Origin: Bacteroidales bacterium
Lineage (GTDB): Bacteria; Bacteroidota; Bacteroidia; Bacteroidales; UBA6680
Length of the DNA stretch: 64,000 nucleotides
Reading direction: 5' to 3'
NCBI GenBank assembly: GCA_025210735.1
Contig: JAOARD010000008.1
Coordinates: forward strand, 1-64,000
Shown here: one piece after another, positions 25,576 through 35,130 of the stretch
Layout: every line of letters begins with the position of its first letter
Numbering within the stretch: the stretch's first letter is position 1
Notes under the pieces: model-generated
Told to the model about the DNA's origin: nothing
Seen by the model: only the letters and a program-made list of their open reading frames with translations
Database searches by the model: none
Program-made: the position numbers and the translations under genes

Positions 25576-28401
25576 ATGAAAAACATACCAAATTTTAATA
25601 CAATTAAAGGATACAGGTTTGCAAAGAAACTCTTTGGTAAATCATTTATCCTGTTTACAATATACGCAATAACGGTACCAGTATGGGCTGCTCTGTTGCT
25701 TGATATTATTGAGTTTCCGCCAATAAACAATACAGATATACTAAAACAGATAATGCCTCTGTTTTTAATAACAGGATTGGCAGCATCTGTATTATGGCGA
25801 CAGTATAAAGCAATGCCTGCATTTATTCCGGTAATATTCTACTATACCGGACTTGGAACATACGGTAGCTTAGGCTGGATAGCCCTGCTTATAATTACCG
25901 CATATGCATTCATATATATGGTTATGAACGGACACATCAGATCGTTCCTGTTTATATTCCTTATAGTATATAGCGGATACTTCCTTGATCTGAAAATGGC
26001 AATAATGAATGGTGTTGCATATGCATTTCTGCGTTTCATTTATATGGCAATAGACCACAATGTATATGTATTTAAAGCTCTGGGATTAAAGAGATCGGCA
26101 ACACATCTCCTAAAAGCATTCTTCTACTGGAGTCCGCTACTAATATTCATAATTCCGCTAAATTACCTTACATCAACAGTAAACAATAAAATATCTGAAG
26201 AGGTATACAGGTTCACTGTTGTTGACTCTGTAAAATTCTATAAAAACACATCTGATATTATATATACAAATCAGTTTCAGTTAAGACCAAATGTAACATC
26301 AGTACTATTCCTGAATACAGGTCAACAGATAACAGACAACTCTCTTAATGGAAATATTATCAGCACAAAACTTAGAAATGCACTAAACACAAAGGGTTCT
26401 ATTGATTCATCGCACCAGTGGATGATAAAGCAGTTTATAGATACCTCTCTGATAATAAATGCAGAAGATCACTTCTACTCAAAGTATATAAAAGATAAAT
26501 TGTCAGGCAAAGGCAGCCCTATAATTGAGAACTACTTCTCAGATAATAGTGTTGATTTTAAACAGATAGATGAATCAGATACAATATCGTCAAATGCACT
26601 TACGGATATACTGTCCAGAAGAGATACATTAAGAGGTCAACTATTCGGCATAGGTCTTAACTCTATAGAGTATAAGAGTAACTGGATGGGAGAAACAAAC
26701 AGTAACAGCATGGTTCTAAGCCAGCTAAAAAATGCCAATAATCAAGGCTTAGAATACATTGACACAAACAGGATATACAGCAATAACCTGTTGAGTCAGT
26801 GGATAGACAAACGTAATAGCAGTCCTGATAACAACAAGAGTCATCTTATAATAAAACCAACAGCATTAATACTTAAAGATGTAGCAATAAATAGCGAACC
26901 TCTTACCGAAGGCGATCTTTATGAGAATATAAATGTTGCTATGATTACCATGTTCAAGAACTTCACAACACAACTAACAACAAGGGTTGAGGAAGAGATT
27001 GGAGGTATAGATGCCGAAGGTATAGCCAATGATATTGCAAATTCGCCAGATAAGATATCAAAACAATCTAAAGATCAGCTTGATAGCATACACAATGAAC
27101 TTATGCTGAAACTGAATACAAAAGAGAAAGAGTGTATAGATAAAATAAACCAACACAAAATAGCAACACACGAGGTTGTTACAGAGGAGTATAATGCAAT
27201 ATTTCCGGAACCACTTCTTGAGTTAGAGAAATGCAAATGGTATGAGGTAATTAAACATGCAACAAATGCTGTTAGAAGAACCATTAATAAACGATACTCG
27301 GCTCAAAAAAGAAAAACAAAAGCAAAAATAGATGCTAAAATAGATCAGATGTACGCAAGTGTAAAAACCAAAGTACGTAACCAGTTTGATATGGTTGAGT
27401 CATCTATAAACAGTGCTAAAAGAGATATTGATATAGCAATTGTCGAATCTTCAGAGTTGGCAGGAAATCAACTCACAGCAGGTGTGGGTAATATAAACTT
27501 TGCCGAGATAAGTAATATAAACAGCATGATACCAGATATGATAAAGAAGACAGGAAACACTATTCTTGGCGAGTTTCTTAATGCCAATAAAATGTTATTT
27601 ACCGGCCTGTCATTCTACTCGCTGTTCGGAACACTATCTCTATTATATCTTATATTACAGACATACCTTTACATCTTTGCAAGAGTAACCGTATCTAAAA
27701 AGAATGAAGTTTACGTTAGCCTTAGCACAAAAAACTTCGATCACCCTAAAGGTAAAATAAGAAAATGTGGCGATAGCTATACCATATCTCCTGAAGAAGA
27801 ACGTGCTTTCTATGTATCCAGAAAGTATGAGCCGAGTGGTCACCCACCAAGATTTGTTGTCCCCTTTAAAAAGACATCAATACTACCAAGGGTTAAAAGC
27901 AACACCTATTTTATGAATAAGATAGAGATGCATGGCAGAAACAAAGCAGTACACTTCAGAGCAATAGGATCTCAGGAGTTTGTTGAGTGGAATCTTGAAG
28001 AGGGCGAAGAGGTTACATTTGATCTTAAAGACCTTGTTGCCATGTCAGATACATTAAAGCTAAAATCTGTTATAAACTTCAGAATTACAACACTTATACT
28101 GGGTAAACTATTCCATAAAGTAGTTGTTGGTCCAGGTAAACTGGTGTTAATGACAGAAGGACGCCCGATAATAAGTGGCGAAGAGTCATCTGAAGCAAGT
28201 TTGGCACAAAACCGTATTGTCGCATTCAGTAAAGGCACCAGATTTGAAATTGATTCGCAAATAAACCTTGCCGATGTTTATATGAGTGGGTTCTATCTTC
28301 AGAAAATGCCATCAGATCTTATAATTATTGATGCCGATGCACATGGCAAACCAAGCCTCGGACTCATACAGTATGTAAAAAAACTGATCTTCCCGTTTTA
28401 A
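25576..28401 (+). CDS. Large membrane protein with periplasmic coiled coil and C-terminal AIM24-like domain
   Basis: 941 residues, no full-length family recognised. Six or more hydrophobic segments fill about 25-205. A long polar, helical region (about 205-670) has coiled-coil stretches (QLDSIHNELMLKLNTKEKE; KAKIDAKIDQMYASVKTKV). One further membrane segment lies at about 680-705. The last 230 residues are beta-rich (KAVHFRAIGSQEFVEWNLE, VVVGPGKLVLMTEGRP) and resemble AIM24-type domains. It follows the ricin-repeat protein and is preceded by a start-codon repeat. Confidence 0.6.
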   Translation: MKNIPNFNTIKGYRFAKKLFGKSFILFTIYAITVPVWAALLLDIIEFPPINNTDILKQIMPLFLITGLAASVLWRQYKAMPAFIPVIFYYTGLGTYGSLGWIALLIITAYAFIYMVMNGHIRSFLFIFLIVYSGYFLDLKMAIMNGVAYAFLRFIYMAIDHNVYVFKALGLKRSATHLLKAFFYWSPLLIFIIPLNYLTSTVNNKISEEVYRFTVVDSVKFYKNTSDIIYTNQFQLRPNVTSVLFLNTGQQITDNSLNGNIISTKLRNALNTKGSIDSSHQWMIKQFIDTSLIINAEDHFYSKYIKDKLSGKGSPIIENYFSDNSVDFKQIDESDTISSNALTDILSRRDTLRGQLFGIGLNSIEYKSNWMGETNSNSMVLSQLKNANNQGLEYIDTNRIYSNNLLSQWIDKRNSSPDNNKSHLIIKPTALILKDVAINSEPLTEGDLYENINVAMITMFKNFTTQLTTRVEEEIGGIDAEGIANDIANSPDKISKQSKDQLDSIHNELMLKLNTKEKECIDKINQHKIATHEVVTEEYNAIFPEPLLELEKCKWYEVIKHATNAVRRTINKRYSAQKRKTKAKIDAKIDQMYASVKTKVRNQFDMVESSINSAKRDIDIAIVESSELAGNQLTAGVGNINFAEISNINSMIPDMIKKTGNTILGEFLNANKMLFTGLSFYSLFGTLSLLYLILQTYLYIFARVTVSKKNEVYVSLSTKNFDHPKGKIRKCGDSYTISPEEERAFYVSRKYEPSGHPPRFVVPFKKTSILPRVKSNTYFMNKIEMHGRNKAVHFRAIGSQEFVEWNLEEGEEVTFDLKDLVAMSDTLKLKSVINFRITTLILGKLFHKVVVGPGKLVLMTEGRPIISGEESSEASLAQNRIVAFSKGTRFEIDSQINLADVYMSGFYLQKMPSDLIIIDADAHGKPSLGLIQYVKKLIFPF

Positions 28402-28407
28402 TTACTC

Positions 28408-28439
28408 TATCAGAGATGCATTATTGTGCATCTCTGATA
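28408..28439. terminator. Bidirectional terminator between convergent genes
   Basis: Perfect 13-bp arms TATCAGAGATGCA and TGCATCTCTGATA around six bases, placed exactly between convergent stops at 28401 and 28445. Confidence 0.7.
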
Positions 28440-28444
28440 CTACC

Positions 28445-28786
28445 TTATCGTCTTGCAACTATTGTTTTTGCTATACCCCAAAACAGAAACGATACAACAA
28501 ATACTATGAGTCCCGCCTTAATATATAATAACGACTCCCTGATACCCATTGATACCATCGAAGCACTAATATCACCCGCCTGCTCTATCAATTCAAACAC
28601 TTTTATTACACTCAAAATATAGCTTAATATACTACTCAAGAATGTAACTAACCCAAGCAACCACATCCAAAACAGATGATCCTTAACTCTTATACTACCT
28701 CTAAATACATTTATATATAGAGTAATAGTAACTACAGTAAACAAAAACGCAGTAGACAAAACCGGTACTGCAACAAGATTAATCAT
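28445..28786 (-). CDS. Small membrane protein, three transmembrane segments
   Basis: 113 residues with hydrophobic segments at about 5-28, 38-62 and 86-108. No named family recognised. It is a paralogue of the broken gene just upstream: both have a GLVTFLSSIL/GAIGFV-SLI segment, a charged ...EQAGDIS/ADGGDI... loop and an ending ...VSFLFWGIAKTI / ISLIVWGVLKTV. The two probably form one transcription unit. Confidence 0.6.
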   Translation of the reverse strand: MINLVAVPVLSTAFLFTVVTITLYINVFRGSIRVKDHLFWMWLLGLVTFLSSILSYILSVIKVFELIEQAGDISASMVSMGIRESLLYIKAGLIVFVVSFLFWGIAKTIVARR

Positions 28787-28796
28787 AACAAAATAT

Positions 28797-29147
28797 TTAA
28801 TTTAGATTCAAATTCATTTTAACCGTTTTCAGTACTCCCCATACAATCAAAGAGATTATAAAAACAGAAACCCCGGATATAATATAACCTACAGTTCCTT
28901 TTAATCCATTTACAAATAGAGATGTTTGTATATCTCCCCCATCAGCAATAACTGCCATATCTATAGCAAAGGATATAAACGCGCTTATTAAACTCTATAC
29001 AAAACCAATGGCACCAAATACTATTACCGTGTTAATTTTAACCTGTTTATGTATGTCCTTATTATATACCTTAATAAATAAGCGGACAGAACTCCACAAA
29101 AACAGCACTATACCAATAATAAGTGGTAATACAGATATATTCATCAT
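28797..29147 (-). pseudogene. Broken paralogue of the small membrane protein (internal TAG)
   Basis: From ATG at 29147 a frame of 116 codons reads MMNISVLPLIIGIVLFLWSS and ends NLNLN, interrupted by one TAG at 28995-28997 (context IGFV-stop-SLIS). Both sides show the same membrane pattern as the next gene downstream. A single G-to-A change of a TGG codon would explain the stop. It may be a recent nonsense mutation or a sequence error. Confidence 0.65.
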
Positions 29148-29313
29148 ATATGTCCAGTCAAAAAACTATTGAATATATACAAATATATTATGTGTACAAT
29201 ATATTTTTCAAGCTCAAACTCACAATATTAATAACTATAAAGACTATTTATAACAGAAAGCAAACCTAAACATCACTATAACTGTTTATTATAAAAACAA
29301 AATAGCTACAGAT

Positions 29314-30030
29314 ATGGATAAGATTATACACAGAGCCGGAACAAGAGGATATGCAAATCATGGCTGGTTAGAGGCCTATCACTCATTCAGTTTTGCCAAC
29401 TACTACAATCCGGAAAGAGTAAATTTTGGTCTTTTACGAGTACTAAACGATGATACAATTGCTGCCGGCAAAGGTTTTGGAATGCACCCACATGATAATA
29501 TGGAGATTATTACCATACCTCTGAACGGAGCACTTGAACATAAAGATAACCTTGGAAATGGAGCTGTAATAAACCAAGGAGACGTACAGGTTATGAGTGC
29601 AGGAACAGGTATATATCACAGCGAGTATAATAAAAACACCGATAAACCTGTAAGCCTTTTACAGATATGGATAATACCTAATGAGAAGGATGTAAAACCA
29701 AGATACGATCAGATATCGATACGCGATATAGAAGAAAAGAATAAATTCTATCAGATTCTTTCGCCAAACAGAGACGATCAGGGAGTTTGGATACATCAAT
29801 ATGCTTGGTTTTATATTGGTAGATTCAACAAAGGGACATCTGACAGTTACAATATAAAAAGAGATGGCAATGGTATATATATGTTTGTTATTGAAGGAAC
29901 TATTGAGATTGATGGAGAGATACTAACCAAAAGAGACGCCATTGGAATAAATAACACCAACTCAATAACAGTTAACTCAACTGAAGATTCAAACGTTCTG
30001 TTAATAGATATACCTATGTCAATTGATTAA
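29314..30030 (+). CDS. Pirin-family (YhaK-like) bicupin
   Basis: 238 residues. The N-terminal cupin has the pirin core HSFSFANYYNPERVNFG and the metal-binding GFGMHPHDNMEIITIPL, then GDVQVMSAGTGIYHSEYN. The C-terminal cupin is shorter. Such proteins bind a metal and some have quercetin 2,3-dioxygenase activity; the substrate here is unknown. Cytoplasmic single gene. Confidence 0.88.
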   Translation: MDKIIHRAGTRGYANHGWLEAYHSFSFANYYNPERVNFGLLRVLNDDTIAAGKGFGMHPHDNMEIITIPLNGALEHKDNLGNGAVINQGDVQVMSAGTGIYHSEYNKNTDKPVSLLQIWIIPNEKDVKPRYDQISIRDIEEKNKFYQILSPNRDDQGVWIHQYAWFYIGRFNKGTSDSYNIKRDGNGIYMFVIEGTIEIDGEILTKRDAIGINNTNSITVNSTEDSNVLLIDIPMSID

Positions 30031-30073
30031 ACTCTCAACATATAATTGTATTCAATCTAAAGGTCTATTATAA

Positions 30074-30081
30074 TATATTTG
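30074..30081 (+). promoter_or_regulatory. Candidate -7 promoter box
   Basis: TATATTTG matches the Bacteroidota TAnnTTTG -7 consensus, 34 bp before the ATG at 30115. No clear -33 TTTG box is seen. Confidence 0.4.
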
Positions 30082-30114
30082 CAACCTATAACTATATATA
30101 AACACACCTTCTGA

Positions 30115-30459
30115 ATGCAAAATAGTATAAACGAATTTAATGAAACCATTAAAAAAGAGAACTGTTATATACACATAAAAACAACTGATGTTATCAGATT
30201 TGAATCTGCTCTTAAAGATTCTAACATTGAGTTCTATAAAAACAAAAGACATATAGACATAAAATCAAATATCAGAAAAGATGTTAAATACTACTTTAAA
30301 GAAAAAGATTTTGGAACTATAGATAACATCTGCATAGAGTTAGATATAATCAGATTATCATATACTAACAAATCATCGTTTGCCAGAGTAAACCTGATAC
30401 TACTTATTATTGGTATAATAATAGCAGTTATATCATTCACTATATTTCTAACTCTATAA
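30115..30459 (+). CDS. Hypothetical protein with C-terminal membrane anchor
   Basis: 114 residues, not recognised. A mixed alpha/beta cytoplasmic part (about 1-90) ends in a single hydrophobic segment (NLILLIIGIIIAVISFTIF), a tail-anchor arrangement. It lies 14 bp upstream of the ATP-grasp gene and is probably co-transcribed with it. Confidence 0.6.
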   Translation: MQNSINEFNETIKKENCYIHIKTTDVIRFESALKDSNIEFYKNKRHIDIKSNIRKDVKYYFKEKDFGTIDNICIELDIIRLSYTNKSSFARVNLILLIIGIIIAVISFTIFLTL

Positions 30460-30473
30460 ACTAATTTTAAAAT

Positions 30474-31361
30474 ATGAGGATAATATTTTGCGATAATGTT
30501 CTAAATTGTAACAAAGTAGACACAGATTACAAAGAAGAGATGAATGCGGCATTATCTGCCGGACTCAACTGCTCATTAATTAGTTTTGAAGAGCTAAATA
30601 ACAATAATGCAGCTAAGGCAGTAAGTAATGTAGAAAAATCTGAAACTGAAGTTACCGCTGTTTACAGAGGATGGATGTTAACTCCGGAAAGATATAAAAT
30701 ATTATATAACGAACTATTAAAGAAGAACCTAAGACTTATAAACAATCCGGATGAGTACAAACACTGTCACTATCTTCCGGAGTCGTATGCTACAATAGAG
30801 GCTAAAACTCCAAAAACGGTATGGACAATCGACCTTGATAATAACTCTCTGATTAATACAGCAAAAACATTCGGGAACAACCCTGTAATTGTAAAAGACT
30901 TTGTTAAATCAGAGAAACACTACTGGCATCAGGCATGTTTTATTCCAGATGCATCTGATACAGACAATCTGATATCTGTAACAAAAAAATTCATTCAACT
31001 AAGAGGTGATGATTTGAACTGTGGTATTCTGTTTCGCAGCTTTGAGAAACTTAAATTTCTTACAAATCATTCTGAGAGTGGTATGCCACTTACAAAAGAG
31101 TTCAGAATATTCTTTACAAGAAATAAGGTAATTGACATATACTACTATTGGGATCAGGGCGAATATGGTGATATAACTCCAGATATTAAAGAGTTTATTG
31201 ATATTGCCAAAAACATTAATAGTAACTTCTTCTCTATGGATGTTGCCCAAAAGAGCAATGGAGAGTGGATAATAATGGAACTTGGAGATAGTCAGGTTAC
31301 AGGCTTACCTGAAAATGCTGATATAAATACATTTTATACAAACCTTTATAACCTAAATTAG
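30474..31361 (+). CDS. ATP-grasp domain protein (DUF4343-like)
   Basis: 295 residues. The pattern VIVKDFVKSEKHYW-type ATP-binding Lys, LNCGILFRSFEKL, EFRIFFTRNKVID and the acidic GEWIIMELGDSQVTGLP end is that of ATP-grasp ligases; DUF4343 proteins have this layout. It should join a carboxylate to an amine or thiol using ATP; substrate unknown. Cytoplasmic. Confidence 0.72.
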   Translation: MRIIFCDNVLNCNKVDTDYKEEMNAALSAGLNCSLISFEELNNNNAAKAVSNVEKSETEVTAVYRGWMLTPERYKILYNELLKKNLRLINNPDEYKHCHYLPESYATIEAKTPKTVWTIDLDNNSLINTAKTFGNNPVIVKDFVKSEKHYWHQACFIPDASDTDNLISVTKKFIQLRGDDLNCGILFRSFEKLKFLTNHSESGMPLTKEFRIFFTRNKVIDIYYYWDQGEYGDITPDIKEFIDIAKNINSNFFSMDVAQKSNGEWIIMELGDSQVTGLPENADINTFYTNLYNLN

Positions 31362-31409
31362 TTATATACAGGCCATTTATTTATTTTTAGGATAATATAA
31401 AAAATCTAT

Positions 31410-31973
31410 ATGCAATCTTTACTACAATATATATCTACACGATGCTTTGTTGCCCCGGAACTAAGAGAAAAAATTGAAGAGTACTTCATCAGAGTTGAGG
31501 TAAAGAAAGGTGAAATACTACTTGACCAAGGTAAAACAGTCGATAAATTGTGGTTTATAGATAAAGGACTTATTCATAACTACTACTATCATGATGGCAA
31601 ACAGATAAGCTCATGGTTCTATCCGGAAAATCAGTTTGTAACATCATGGTATAGCTTTTATACTCAGAAATCCGGATTTGAAATCATCGAAAGTCTTGAA
31701 AACTGTATTCTGTATACAATCAGTTATAAAAACTATCAGAAATTAATTGCCGATTTTCCGGCATTCGGGAACTTTGCCAGATTACTTTCTGAAGAGATGC
31801 TTGCTTTTCTTGATCACTTCTCTAAAAGTTGGTCGTTTCTATCGGCAATAGAAAAATATCAGCTACTGCTAAACTTCTTCCCTAATATCGAACAACGTGT
31901 TAAGCTTGGTATGATCGCTTCATTTCTGGGTATATCACAAGAGACTCTTAGCAGAATAAGAAACAAAAAGTAA
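31410..31973 (+). CDS. Crp/Fnr-family transcriptional regulator
   Basis: 187 residues. A cyclic-nucleotide-binding-type beta-roll (about 20-120) lacks the N-terminal cysteine cluster of true FNR, so an Fe-S oxygen sensor is unlikely. A long helix (about 125-150) leads to a short C-terminal HTH. Its recognition helix GISQETLSRIRNK has Glu178, Ser181 and Arg182 in the ETxSR arrangement that reads TTGAT in FNR. Two such boxes lie downstream at 31978 and 35117, so local regulation is likely (inference). Confidence 0.85.
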   Translation: MQSLLQYISTRCFVAPELREKIEEYFIRVEVKKGEILLDQGKTVDKLWFIDKGLIHNYYYHDGKQISSWFYPENQFVTSWYSFYTQKSGFEIIESLENCILYTISYKNYQKLIADFPAFGNFARLLSEEMLAFLDHFSKSWSFLSAIEKYQLLLNFFPNIEQRVKLGMIASFLGISQETLSRIRNKK

Positions 31974-31977
31974 TTTT

Positions 31978-31991
31978 TTGATATAGGTCAA
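31978..31991 (+). promoter_or_regulatory. FNR-type operator upstream of the outer-membrane barrel gene
   Basis: TTGAT-ATAG-GTCAA, one base from the palindrome TTGAT-N4-ATCAA. Its centre is 29.5 bp before a TAGCTTTG -7 box (32014-32021), which places it near -44 from the expected start, the position of a class II activator. Confidence 0.55.
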
Positions 31992-32013
31992 AATAGTTCT
32001 GGTTGTTCAGATG

Positions 32014-32021
32014 TAGCTTTG
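32014..32021 (+). promoter_or_regulatory. -7 promoter box for the barrel gene
   Basis: TAGCTTTG matches TAnnTTTG and lies 13 bp before the ATG at 32035. No TTTG -33 box is present, consistent with an activator-dependent promoter. Confidence 0.5.
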
Positions 32022-32034
32022 CAATACACTATTA

Positions 32035-32610
32035 ATGAACAGACAGATGAAGAATACATTTATATTATCGCTATTACTTTGTACTATTGGTTTATCTGCC
32101 CAAACCAAAAAGGGTACTATATTTGGTTTAAGTGCCTCAGCCGATTTCGGACGATTTCAGGACAGAATTGAGATTACGCCAACCATAGCATTCAGAACCA
32201 TTCCAGGAGTATATGTGGGATTCGGCTCCTCTGTAAGCTTCTACTCTACAATATACTATAAATATAGTAGCAAGAACAATACTGTTGTAAGATCATCACT
32301 AAAAGATGAAATATGGTATTTTGGAGGAGAAATATTTATCAGATACTTCCCTTTTGAGAAACATAAACTATTCATAAATAACATATTTGCACAGACTTCG
32401 TATGAAGCACTGTGGGGTAACGGAAACTATAATGAAAAAGGTGTCAGTTACAATTATAAAACAACTAACTATACACCATTCATAGGTATTGGTTACAAAC
32501 AGAGGCTTACAAACAGGTTGGCAATTGGTGTTATACTAAATATGAAATTAAATAACGAAAAAGATTCACCATACAGAAACCCTGTTGTAAAGATAGCTCT
32601 TGAATTTTAG
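32035..32610 (+). CDS. Small outer-membrane beta-barrel protein
   Basis: 191 residues. A signal peptide ends at about residue 23 (LLCTIGLSAQ). The rest is alternating amphipathic strands (GTIFGLSASADFGRF, GVYVGFGSSVSFYST, FIGIGYKQRLTNRLAIGVIL) with a terminal aromatic KIALEF, typical of an outer-membrane porin-like barrel. Probably controlled by the Crp/Fnr box upstream. Function unknown. Confidence 0.75.
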   Translation: MNRQMKNTFILSLLLCTIGLSAQTKKGTIFGLSASADFGRFQDRIEITPTIAFRTIPGVYVGFGSSVSFYSTIYYKYSSKNNTVVRSSLKDEIWYFGGEIFIRYFPFEKHKLFINNIFAQTSYEALWGNGNYNEKGVSYNYKTTNYTPFIGIGYKQRLTNRLAIGVILNMKLNNEKDSPYRNPVVKIALEF

Positions 32611-32664
32611 ACAAGACATGTGTATAACTCTTTATATAAACACAGTATCAAATAACAGAAAAAA

Positions 32665-32754
32665 ATGGAACGAAGCATGAGAATAGTCATTCACACACAC
32701 GAAATGATTATAAATGCGAGTTCCATATGACCTATTAAAAACAAATTTAAACAA
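32665..32754 (+). repeat. ~90-bp start-codon repeat
   Basis: Starts ATGGAACGAAGCATGAG, contains AAATGCGAGTTCCATATGACC and ends in an A-rich tail touching the ATG at 32755. The internal frame ends after 21 codons. Confidence 0.88.
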
Positions 32755-34281
32755 ATGAAAATATATCTTATTAAAGCATCAGCCGGAAGCTCCTACTCAG
32801 AATACAAAGCAGAGACCGGAGGACCTCCGCAAAACATATTCTCAGCAGCCGCAGCAATACCAAATGATATTGAGATAGAGATGTGTGACGAAACAATTGG
32901 TATGAAAACCAATTTCAGATCTAATGCAGATGTAATTGCAGTATTTATGTCAACTCCCGATGCATACAGAGCATACGTGATTACACAAAAATTCCGCGAG
33001 AAAGGAAAAACTACTATTCTTGGAGGGTTACACACATATTTCTGTCAGGATGAGGCTGCCGGAAATGCAGATACACTAATTCTGGGCGAATCAGAAGGGT
33101 TATGGGAAGATATATTTTCAGATATCAGAAACAACGCTTTAAAGAAACAGTATAAACGTACTTCACCCCTTGATCTGGCCGAACTAAAGCCCTACCCTAC
33201 CAATATAATTCCTGTATCAAAATATAACTGGACATGGTCGGTTGTAGTAAGCAGAGGGTGCCCTATGAAATGTGACTTTTGTCTGGTAAACAGATTCTTT
33301 GATAAGTTTACATTACGTCCAATTCAGAATATTGTTGATGAGGTTAAAGCTTTAAAGCAACTTGGTGTTGAGTGGGTTGAATTACACTCTGATAATCTTA
33401 CACAAAACAGAAAGTATGCAAAGGAGCTGTTTGAGGCTTTGGCCCCGCTTAACATGAACTTCTATGGAGAAACCACTGTACTTATAGCAAAAGACAGAGA
33501 ACTTCTTGAAGCAGCGCAGAAAGCAGGCGTAAAAGCTCTGCTATTTGGTATAGAGACTCCATCAGAAGAGGCTCTGGCAGAACAAGGTAAAGATTTTGTT
33601 AAACCAGAACAGGTAAAAGAGTACATTAAAATTGTTAAAAGCTATGGTATTCAGGCTGTAGGCGATTTTCTGTTTGGGTTTGATGCTCACGACAACAGAA
33701 TATTTGACCAGACAATGAATTTTATAAGAGATATAAATGTAGATACAGTATATCCGCACCTAATAATTCCGTTTCCCGGCTCCGATACATTTAAAAAATT
33801 AGATAAAGAAGGACGTATTCTCACAAAAGACTGGTCTAAATACGATGGTAGTCATGCTGTATTTAAACCTGCAAAGATGAGTCCAGAAGAGCTTGAGTAT
33901 GGTACATGGAACGTGTATCAGGAATCAGAGAAATGGAACCAAAAGAGAAAAAAGAGTGAGAGTATAGACGATAAAGCCATATCTAATTTTCCGGAAAGCA
34001 GTACTAATACAGGAAAAAAAAGCAGTAAATGGAAAACATTTGTGGCACTCGGTTTTCTGCCAATAGCATTCTATTACGAACTGATAAACTTCTATTTTGC
34101 AGCACTATTTCTTATATGGAGTATTCAGGGTATTAAAAACAGAAATGCTTTCTACCTTGATAATGTAAGCCGCGACGAGAACCCCGTACTATTCTGGTTA
34201 ATCTCTGTACTTTGGATAGTGCTATCAATATGGAGCCTCATCTATTCTGAACCATTTATTAACTGGATGTATGGTTATTAG
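32755..34281 (+). CDS. B12-binding-type radical SAM protein with C-terminal membrane part
   Basis: 508 residues. An N-terminal cobalamin-binding-like Rossmann domain (about 1-130, TTILGGLHTYFC) leads to a radical SAM core with Cys169, Cys173 and Cys176 (SRGCPMKCDFC) binding a 4Fe-4S cluster. The last 90 residues have two to three hydrophobic segments, unusual for the class. It overlaps the next gene, an ABC membrane domain, by 11 bp. It likely methylates or rearranges a small lipid-like molecule (inference). Confidence 0.82.
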   Translation: MKIYLIKASAGSSYSEYKAETGGPPQNIFSAAAAIPNDIEIEMCDETIGMKTNFRSNADVIAVFMSTPDAYRAYVITQKFREKGKTTILGGLHTYFCQDEAAGNADTLILGESEGLWEDIFSDIRNNALKKQYKRTSPLDLAELKPYPTNIIPVSKYNWTWSVVVSRGCPMKCDFCLVNRFFDKFTLRPIQNIVDEVKALKQLGVEWVELHSDNLTQNRKYAKELFEALAPLNMNFYGETTVLIAKDRELLEAAQKAGVKALLFGIETPSEEALAEQGKDFVKPEQVKEYIKIVKSYGIQAVGDFLFGFDAHDNRIFDQTMNFIRDINVDTVYPHLIIPFPGSDTFKKLDKEGRILTKDWSKYDGSHAVFKPAKMSPEELEYGTWNVYQESEKWNQKRKKSESIDDKAISNFPESSTNTGKKSSKWKTFVALGFLPIAFYYELINFYFAALFLIWSIQGIKNRNAFYLDNVSRDENPVLFWLISVLWIVLSIWSLIYSEPFINWMYGY

Positions 34282-35107
34282 AAAAACTATAAAACAGAAC
34301 AGGTTCAGGCTGATATTTACGCTGATACTAATACTGGCAGAATCAATATTGGGTATAATGTTTCCGCTATTTATAGGTAAAGCAATAACAAGCGTACTGA
34401 ATAGCGAAGTTACAGGTATATGGTATCTGGGTATACTCGGTATTGGTATGATAGTTATGGGAGGTTTCAGACGTATGTTAGATTCCAGATTCTATGCAAG
34501 AATATATACCAGATTAAGTAGCGAAACAGTAAAACATCTGCCAGAGAACGATTACTCAAAAAAATCGGCACGCCTAAGTATGCTGAAAGAGATGGTACTA
34601 TTTGCAGAAAATCAGCTTCCGGAATTAATAACACATAGTATTGGATTAGTTGGAGTAATGATAATTATTGCTACACTTAATATATACATATTTATAGGAA
34701 CCATAATTACAGGTTGCCTGATAACAGGTATATATCTGTTAAACGGGAATAAAACCATACTGTACAATACACAGTTTAATAACGAACTGGAAAATCAGGT
34801 AGATATACTTACAACAAACAGACAGTCGGGTCTAAAACAACATCTGTTAAAGTTAATGAGATGGAATATCAGACTATCTGATATAGAGACTATAAATTAC
34901 TCGTTAAGTTGGATAATCATGATGGCTCTTTTGTTGCTATCAATAGTACTATCAGCAAATGGCGATGATATTAAGTACGGAGTTCTGTTTGCTCTCATTA
35001 TGTACGTATATCAATACATAGAGAGTATGGTGAGTCTGCCACTATATTATCAGGAGTGGTTACGACTAAAAGAGATTACGCGCAGAATACAGGTTTTTGA
35101 TACATAA
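34271..35107 (+). CDS. ABC-transporter six-transmembrane domain without ATPase
   Basis: 278 residues with six hydrophobic segments in the pattern of ABC exporter membrane domains (LILAESILGIMFPLFIGKAI at the start). No nucleotide-binding domain is present or nearby. The ATG lies within the end of the radical SAM gene (11-bp overlap), so the two are translationally coupled. It may be a stand-alone membrane partner of the radical SAM enzyme or use an ATPase encoded elsewhere. Confidence 0.7.
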   Translation: MVIRKTIKQNRFRLIFTLILILAESILGIMFPLFIGKAITSVLNSEVTGIWYLGILGIGMIVMGGFRRMLDSRFYARIYTRLSSETVKHLPENDYSKKSARLSMLKEMVLFAENQLPELITHSIGLVGVMIIIATLNIYIFIGTIITGCLITGIYLLNGNKTILYNTQFNNELENQVDILTTNRQSGLKQHLLKLMRWNIRLSDIETINYSLSWIIMMALLLLSIVLSANGDDIKYGVLFALIMYVYQYIESMVSLPLYYQEWLRLKEITRRIQVFDT

Positions 35108-35116
35108 ACACCTTTT

Positions 35117-35130
35117 TTGATCTGAATCAA
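35117..35130 (+). promoter_or_regulatory. Perfect FNR-type operator upstream of the DUF2147-like lipoprotein
   Basis: TTGAT-CTGA-ATCAA is an exact TTGAT-N4-ATCAA palindrome. Its centre is 29.5 bp before TAACTTTA (35153-35160), a one-mismatch -7 box, the same spacing as at 31978. Confidence 0.65.
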
